A DNA stretch of 19,635 nt from Campylobacteraceae bacterium. GTDB lineage: Bacteria; Campylobacterota; Campylobacteria; Campylobacterales; Sulfurovaceae. Made by a program: the position numbers and the translations under genes. Below, piece by piece: positions 15,736-19,635 of this stretch (positions within the stretch are counted from its first letter, which is position 1; each line of letters starts with the position of its first letter). Under the pieces are notes generated by a model. The model had not been told where the DNA came from, ran no database searches, and saw nothing but the letters and a program-made list of their open reading frames with translations. The stretch spans positions 1 through 19,635 of the forward strand of contig JALSQB010000012.1 in assembly GCA_026985655.1 (NCBI GenBank). The letters are read 5' to 3'.

Positions 15736-15949
15736 TTAGGAACTAACTGTAATTGACACAGAGTCTCTCAATAGATAGTATCATTAATATTACTATCATT
15801 TAAAGTGAAAACATTCCAATAATAACCATATGATTTATGTCTGGTCCTGCCTTAGCTATTAATAAACTACTTGCTTGAATTGTTGATGTAAAAATCCCTA
15901 TCATTATTAAAATGAAGAGACTACGAAAAGTATTTTTGAATTTAATCAT
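15736..15949 (-). pseudogene. remnant of a secreted PKD-domain protein, frameshifted and internally deleted
   Basis: An ATG at 15949 with a GGAG/AAGG ribosome binding site opens a 49-codon frame ending at 15800. It begins with a clear signal peptide (MIKFKNTFRSLFILIMIGIF then TSTIQA) and continues SSLLIAKAGPDINHMVIIG, whose AKAGPD is the typical opening of a PKD (Ig-like) domain. Without a stop between them, a second frame then reads NVFTLNDSNINDTIY (as in PKD ..FTL.GSNS.DTI..), and a third reads LRDSVSITVSS and stops at 15736, matching the usual end of a PKD domain (DSVTITV). Three consecutive pieces of one domain in three frames, with the central part missing, indicate decay. The alternative is a real 49-aa secreted peptide from the first frame alone. 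Confidence 0.6.
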
Positions 15950-16130
15950 TACCTTACTCCTTAATTTTTTTGTGCCTGTATCATAATGATTAAAAACATA
16001 ATTAAATAAAAAATTGGAGGATAAAAATAAATCAACTTAATAAAGAAATGTAATAGGGTAGTATTTATAAAGAGGAAATTAATAGAAAAAAGCAACTTCC
16101 ATTGCCTTCAAGTAGATGATTTTGTAGAGC

Positions 16131-16170
16131 TTTTAGATTAGAATTAGGTTTTACTAACTCTAATCTAAAA
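16131..16170. terminator. nested 12-bp inverted repeat after the haemoglobin gene
   Basis: TTTTAGATTAGA (16131-16142) is the exact reverse complement of TCTAATCTAAAA (16159-16170). Inside the loop TTAG (16144-16147) pairs with CTAA (16154-16157), so the whole element folds into a long two-part hairpin. It ends one base before the haemoglobin stop codon complement, the place of a terminator. The stem is A+T rich and no long T-tract follows on either strand, so termination efficiency is uncertain. Confidence 0.5.
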
Positions 16171-16171
16171 T

Positions 16172-16597
16172 TTATAGAGAGTAAAGTTCTTTCTCTCTGG
16201 TAATTAAAATGTCTCCAAGGAAAAAATATGCTTCTTTCCATGCATTCACAACATCGTCTGTTGCTGCATCACCAAGTATCTCTTTAATTGCTTGAAGTAA
16301 AGAGACTCCTACCATAGGATAGTGTTCTGGTTTTACCTTAGTTTTTACATGACGTTTTGCCATCGTCTCCACAGCACCACCAAGTGCATCAAGATTATCA
16401 ATGTTTGAAGCATATGTAGCGATGGCACTTGCTAGTTTTTTATGTTGGTCAGTTGGAGCATCTCCAAAAAGTTCTCGTGTTTCTGGATGATTTTCAAAAA
16501 GAATTTCATACATTCTTGTTGTAATTGCTTCTCCATGTTCTGTAATAACAGGTGCTGTTGCTTTACATATCTCTTGTGTTTGTGCTGATAAGCTCAT
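16172..16597 (-). CDS. single-domain bacterial haemoglobin (Vgb/Cgb type)
   Basis: A 141-aa globin-only protein like Vitreoscilla haemoglobin and Campylobacter Cgb, without the flavin reductase domain of Hmp. Cgb is known to detoxify nitric oxide. Key residues: distal Tyr30 (B10) in ITTRMYEILF, Gln51 near E7, proximal His83 (F8) in AKRHVKTKVKPEHYPMVG, and Tyr93 of the proximal hydrogen-bond network. LGDAATDDVVNAWKEAY matches the G-H helix region of Vgb closely. The ribosome binding site AAGGA precedes the ATG. It lies 40 nt after nhaA and may have its own promoter. I see no NssR-type TTAAC-N4-GTTAA box, so regulation by that route is not supported here. Confidence 0.93.
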   Translation of the reverse strand: MSLSAQTQEICKATAPVITEHGEAITTRMYEILFENHPETRELFGDAPTDQHKKLASAIATYASNIDNLDALGGAVETMAKRHVKTKVKPEHYPMVGVSLLQAIKEILGDAATDDVVNAWKEAYFFLGDILITREKELYSL

Positions 16598-16628
16598 TGT
16601 ATTCCTTAAATATTAATTTTTCTAAACA

Positions 16629-16634
16629 ATTATA
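16629..16634 (-). promoter_or_regulatory. putative -10 box of the haemoglobin gene
   Basis: TATAAT on the minus strand begins 4 nt after the nhaA stop and lies 32 nt before the haemoglobin ATG, allowing expression apart from nhaA. There is no TG extension and no clear -35. Confidence 0.4.
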
Positions 16635-16637
16635 ACT

Positions 16638-17963
16638 TTATTTTGCTAAAAATCTAAGCCAAAAATAGCCAAATAAGCCTGCAAAGAGTGAAGCGACTAA
16701 AATTCCAACTTTGGCTTGAAATATAAGTTCAGGTGTATTGATAAACGCTAAATCTGATACAAATATAGACATTGTAAATCCAATTCCTCCTAAAAAAGCC
16801 ACCCCAAATAGTTGACTGATTGAACTGTTTTTAGGGAGTTTGGCAATGTTGAGTTTGATGGCTAAGTATGCAACACCAAAGATGCCAATAACTTTTCCTA
16901 AAATAAGCCCTAGAATAATACCCATAGAGACAGGTTGCATTATGGTTGTAGCCATTGAGCTAAAATCAATAGCAATTCCTGCATTGGCTAAGGCAAACAG
17001 AGGAATGACAATTAGTGCCACAGGTAGATGTAAATCATGTTCTAGTCTTGATGCAGGTGTGCCAATGGCATTAATTCTATCTTTGATATTGGATAAAATA
17101 GCCTTTTGTTGTTCATTTAAAAGGTTATTTTCTGATGCTGGATAGTTATCATACTCTTCAAGAAGATTTTTCGTCTCTTGCGTAAAGTGTTTTGGTGCTT
17201 CTTTGGGGGTAGAGGGTATAGCCATTGCCGAAATAACACCTGCAATGGTTGCATGAACACCAGATTCTAGCATAAATAGCCACATTAAAATACCCATGAC
17301 AAAGTAGGGTAGAACCATATGGATTCCAAAACGGTTAAAGGCAAGCATTACTAAAAAAGCTCCACCTGCTAATGCTAAAGGCAAAAATTGAATCTGCTCG
17401 GTATAAAAAATAGCAATGACTAAAACAGCCCCAAGGTCATCAACAATGGCAAGTGCAACCAAAAAAGTTACCAGTGCTGTAGGAACTCTCTTTCCTAAAA
17501 GTACCAAAGCAGAGATAGCAAAAGCAATATCGGTAGCCATTGGGATTCCCCAACCATTTGAAGCAGGTGTTCCTTGTGTCATAAAAAGATAGATAATAGC
17601 AGGGAATAGCATACCTCCAATAGCTGATAAAATCGGTAAAATAGCTACTTTGATGTTTGAGAGTTCGCCTACGGAAACTTCTCTTTTTATCTCTAACCCA
17701 ATTACAAAAAAGAAGATAGCCATGAGTCCATCGTTTATCCAGTGATGTAGTGTATGTGATAATGCCCAAGAGCCAATATTTAAATCTATTTTAGTATGAA
17801 AAAAGTGAGCATAACTCTCTGAAAGTGGTGAGTTAGCAAGTATTAATGCTAATATAGTCATAAATATCAGAATAATACCTGTGGTTGTTTGTGCGTGTAA
17901 AAAGTGTTCAAAGGGGGTAGAGACCTTTTTAAAGGCTCTCTCCCAAGGGGCGTATAGTTTCAT
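16638..17963 (-). CDS. nhaA: Na+/H+ antiporter NhaA
   Basis: Inner-membrane exchanger that expels Na+ using the proton gradient. About 12 hydrophobic segments; the ion-binding pair Asp175-Asp176 in ALAIVDDLGAVLVIAIFY and the further conserved Asp145 in PMATDIAFAI correspond to E. coli Asp163/164 and Asp133. FFFVIGLEIKREVSVGEL and PLFALANAGI are family signatures. At 441 aa it is about 50 residues longer than E. coli NhaA, mainly through a polar insert between TPKEAPKHF and RLEHDLHLP. The ATG immediately follows the nfo stop and its GGAG site lies in the last nfo codons, so translation is coupled. Marine or salt-adapted life would fit but is not shown by this alone. Confidence 0.95.
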   Translation of the reverse strand: MKLYAPWERAFKKVSTPFEHFLHAQTTTGIILIFMTILALILANSPLSESYAHFFHTKIDLNIGSWALSHTLHHWINDGLMAIFFFVIGLEIKREVSVGELSNIKVAILPILSAIGGMLFPAIIYLFMTQGTPASNGWGIPMATDIAFAISALVLLGKRVPTALVTFLVALAIVDDLGAVLVIAIFYTEQIQFLPLALAGGAFLVMLAFNRFGIHMVLPYFVMGILMWLFMLESGVHATIAGVISAMAIPSTPKEAPKHFTQETKNLLEEYDNYPASENNLLNEQQKAILSNIKDRINAIGTPASRLEHDLHLPVALIVIPLFALANAGIAIDFSSMATTIMQPVSMGIILGLILGKVIGIFGVAYLAIKLNIAKLPKNSSISQLFGVAFLGGIGFTMSIFVSDLAFINTPELIFQAKVGILVASLFAGLFGYFWLRFLAK

Positions 17964-18851
17964 CTACTCCACCATATCGTATAAAGCTTCTATCTCTCTG
18001 TCCCAAATGGTCTCGTCAATGGTTTCTAAGACCAAAGGAATGTCATTCATTCGTTCATCGTTCATAATAAATTTAAAAGCGTCCCAACCTATCTCTCCCT
18101 CACCCAAAGAGTGGTGACGATCGACACGGCTTCCTAATTTGGGTTTAGAGTCGTTGATGTGCATCGCAGATAAATACTCAAAGCCTACCAAACGCTCAAA
18201 TTCGTCCATTGTCTTATCATACGCTTCACGTGTTCGTAAATCATAGCCTCCTGTAAAGGTATGGCAAGTATCCAAACAAACCCCCACACGGCTTTTATCT
18301 TCAACTTTATTGATAATATGTGCCAAATGTTCAAATTTATAGCCCAAATTTGTTCCTTGTCCTGCTGTGTTTTCAATGACAAGTTTAACCTTACTTCCTT
18401 TAGTCGCTTCAATGGCTACATTAAGCGACTCTGCAATAACATCTAAGCAGTTAAGCTCTGCTTCAATGATTTTGTCATCATACTCTGGGTCTTTTTTAGC
18501 AACTTTTAGCAAATGGCTTCCAGGGTGAAAATTTAAAAGTTCAAGTCCAAGCTGTTCACATCGTTCCAATTCATCAATAAACGCTTCACGAGATTTTTCT
18601 AACTTCTCAACTTCAGGGTGACCTAAATTAATGAGATAGCTATCATGAGGTAAAACATGTTTAGGTAAAACACCTGATGCTTTTAAATTGGCTTTAAAGC
18701 TCTCTATCATTTTAGGCTCTAAGGGTTTGGCGACCCATTGACGTTGATTTTTGGTAAAAAGAGCAAATGCTTTTGCCCCAATTTTCATAGCATTTAAAGG
18801 GGCATTATCAACTCCTCCACTTGCACTAACATGTGCGCCTACAAATTTCAT
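17964..18851 (-). CDS. nfo: endonuclease IV (AP endonuclease Nfo)
   Basis: TIM-barrel, three-zinc enzyme that nicks DNA 5' to abasic sites in base excision repair. All metal ligands are visible: His69 (PHDSYLINLGHP), His109 (LNFHPGSH), Glu160 (VIENTAGQG), Asp194 and His197 (CLDTCHTFTGGYD), His231 (MHIND), Asp244 and His246 (RVDRH), and Glu276 (LVLETI). From Glu160 onward they are shifted by 15 from E. coli numbering because of an insertion before it. At 295 aa it is the usual length. Its ATG overlaps the stop codon of the upstream lipoprotein gene by one base (TAATG) and its stop touches the nhaA ATG. Confidence 0.96.
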   Translation of the reverse strand: MKFVGAHVSASGGVDNAPLNAMKIGAKAFALFTKNQRQWVAKPLEPKMIESFKANLKASGVLPKHVLPHDSYLINLGHPEVEKLEKSREAFIDELERCEQLGLELLNFHPGSHLLKVAKKDPEYDDKIIEAELNCLDVIAESLNVAIEATKGSKVKLVIENTAGQGTNLGYKFEHLAHIINKVEDKSRVGVCLDTCHTFTGGYDLRTREAYDKTMDEFERLVGFEYLSAMHINDSKPKLGSRVDRHHSLGEGEIGWDAFKFIMNDERMNDIPLVLETIDETIWDREIEALYDMVE

Positions 18852-19333
18852 TACTGTTTTCTCACTTTGATTAAAATTTTGTTTAGTTTATCACGAAAAG
18901 TTCGTTTTCCACTTATGACTGAATATCTAATATCATATTTATCCTCTTTGGTGATTTTTTGCTCAAAACCACCTGCTACTTCTTCTAAATTCTCTTTTTC
19001 AAAAATAGGTTCTGCTTTAAAAATATTTTCAAGTAGTGTGCTAGGATAAGAAGCAGATAAAACTTTTTCATTAAACTCCTCTTTCTCCATACATTGAAGC
19101 AGTGACAAGCAGATATTTTGAGCATTAATATTTAAATCAACCAAGGCTTGTCCCGCGGTATATATTTCAACTTTGATATTTTCATCATCATTATAGATAA
19201 ACCCCATATCTGCAAATTTTATGCTGGGGGTTTTCATTACAATAAAGGCACTCTCCTGTTTTTTTACCTCTTTAATTGAACACGCATTGAAAAGTAAAAT
19301 TAGCCCTAATAACAAGCATTTATTTTTTAACAT
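18851..19333 (-). CDS. putative lipoprotein of unknown function, first gene of the nfo-nhaA operon
   Basis: 160 aa with a lipoprotein signal peptide: a basic start (MLKNK), a hydrophobic core and the lipobox FNAC, lipid-bearing Cys18. The mature part is hydrophilic and mixed alpha/beta in appearance, with KFADMGFIYNDDENIKVEIY, a LNINAQNICLSLLQCMEKEEF segment carrying two Cys, and YDIRYSVISGKRTFRDKLN near the end. I recognise no family. GAGGA lies 5 nt before the ATG and a good extended -10 lies upstream. The TAATG overlap with nfo shows co-expression with a DNA repair gene and an antiporter, which gives no firm functional hint. Confidence 0.85.
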   Translation of the reverse strand: MLKNKCLLLGLILLFNACSIKEVKKQESAFIVMKTPSIKFADMGFIYNDDENIKVEIYTAGQALVDLNINAQNICLSLLQCMEKEEFNEKVLSASYPSTLLENIFKAEPIFEKENLEEVAGGFEQKITKEDKYDIRYSVISGKRTFRDKLNKILIKVRKQ

Positions 19334-19355
19334 TTTTATCCTCTTTTTTTTAACT

Positions 19356-19364
19356 ATTATATCA
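19356..19364 (-). promoter_or_regulatory. extended -10 promoter of the lipoprotein-nfo-nhaA operon
   Basis: On the minus strand TGATATAAT is an exact extended -10 box, 23 nt before the lipoprotein ATG, followed by the GAGGA ribosome binding site. It is the same sequence as the lysR box at 3026-3034 in this window. Confidence 0.55.
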
Positions 19365-19383
19365 AAATTAATTTATTTCTTAT

Positions 19384-19415
19384 TTAAGTTTTTATTAAGT
19401 ATTTTAAGTTATAAT
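19384..19415 (+). promoter_or_regulatory. promoter of the tRNA-Glu pair with phased TTAAGT repeats
   Basis: A TATAAT -10 box lies at 19410-19415, 22 nt before the first tRNA. In place of a -35 there are three copies of TTAAGT at 19384, 19395 and 19404, spaced 11 and 9 nt. Periodic A/T signals upstream of the -10 are known for sigma-70 promoters of Campylobacter. Confidence 0.5.
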
Positions 19416-19436
19416 TTCGTCCATAAGTTATCAAAT

Positions 19437-19511
19437 GGCCCCTTCGTCTAATGGTTAGGATCCATGGTTTTCATCCATGTTATAGGAGTTCGAATCTCCT
19501 AGGGGTCACCA
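19437..19511 (+). tRNA. tRNA-Glu (anticodon UUC), first copy
   Basis: 75 nt including an encoded CCA. The acceptor arm GGCCCCT pairs with AGGGGTC (one G-U). The anticodon stem CATGG/CCATG encloses the loop TTTTCAT with anticodon TTC. The T-arm is AGGAG-TTCGAAT-CTCCT, and the discriminator base is A. D-arm bases TCTAATGGTTAGGA carry the GG of the D-loop. It is identical to the second copy. Confidence 0.97.
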
Positions 19512-19540
19512 TTTAGTAGCTTATACTTTTTAAATTTAGT

Positions 19541-19615
19541 GGCCCCTTCGTCTAATGGTTAGGATCCATGGTTTTCATCCATGTTATAGGAGTTCGAATC
19601 TCCTAGGGGTCACCA
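19541..19615 (+). tRNA. tRNA-Glu (anticodon UUC), second copy
   Basis: Base-for-base identical to the copy 29 nt upstream, including the encoded CCA. It is very likely in the same transcript, as the spacer has no clear promoter. AATTTAGTGG at its 5' edge is the exact reverse complement of CCACTAAATT at its 3' edge. A T-run begins at 19630, close to the right edge, and could end the transcript. Confidence 0.97.
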
Positions 19616-19635
19616 CTAAATTCCTTCATTTTTTT

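Larger units (their letters stand above)
15654..16171. other. gene-poor gap between leuS and the haemoglobin gene
   Basis: About 520 nt without an intact recognisable gene. It contains, in order: an inverted repeat just downstream of leuS, a decayed secreted PKD-domain gene on the minus strand (with a 7-bp inverted repeat at 15774-15797 inside it), about 180 nt of A+T-rich sequence in which I see nothing, and a 12-bp terminator-like stem against the haemoglobin stop codon. Confidence 0.75.

Noticed and set aside
15951..16130. Possible small gene in the A+T-rich stretch before the haemoglobin terminator
   Set aside because: The minus-strand ATG at 16102 runs into a stop after seven codons, and the plus-strand GGAGGAT near 16017 is not followed by a start codon leading into any useful frame.
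16131..16170. Long hairpin considered as a mobile-element end
   Set aside because: There is no transposase and no target-site duplication, and its place against the haemoglobin stop codon is better explained as a 3'-end structure.
17440..17769. Out-of-frame open frame inside nhaA
   Set aside because: It is a shadow of nhaA in another frame on the same strand; the NhaA frame holds all the conserved residues.

Overview
The window looks like core chromosome of an AT-rich member of the Campylobacterota (formerly Epsilonproteobacteria), probably a Sulfurimonas- or Arcobacter-like free-living genus. Four things suggest this: the gene neighbourhood lnt / yajC-secD-secF / leuS with a helicase-truB pair nearby, compact A+T-rich genes with many start/stop overlaps, promoters that look like extended -10 boxes (TGnTATAAT) without a clear -35, and short family versions of TruB, PabC-like and NhaA proteins. 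The genus is inferred, not proven.

Layout. 1-2883 (minus): a UvrD/Rep/PcrA-type helicase followed by truB, which runs off the left edge. 3072-3980 (plus): a LysR-type regulator whose promoter lies inside a perfect inverted repeat. 3982-8625 (minus): a compact run lnt-yidD-pyrC-cysK-pabC-like-SspB-like, covering lipoprotein maturation, membrane insertion, pyrimidine synthesis, cysteine synthesis, a class IV PLP enzyme and a putative ClpXP adaptor. 8637-11799 (plus): yajC-secD-secF and a small membrane protein, translationally packed; yajC and lnt start only 11 bp apart, head to head. 11838-13037 (minus): an MltB-type lytic transglycosylase lipoprotein. 13212-15653 (plus): leuS. 15654-16171: the only long gene-poor gap, holding a decayed secreted PKD-domain gene on the minus strand and several inverted repeats. 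16172-19333 (minus): lipoprotein-nfo-nhaA and a single-domain haemoglobin, with start/stop overlaps at the upstream junctions. 19437-19615 (plus): two identical tRNA-Glu(UUC) genes in tandem.

The genes are mostly housekeeping, and I see no mobile element, CRISPR array or defence island. No obvious new system is present. The leads most worth following are the divergent SspB-family protein, the PKD gene remnant, the palindrome around the lysR -10 box, the overlapping lnt/yajC translation starts, and leader-trailer complementarity around the tRNA-Glu genes.
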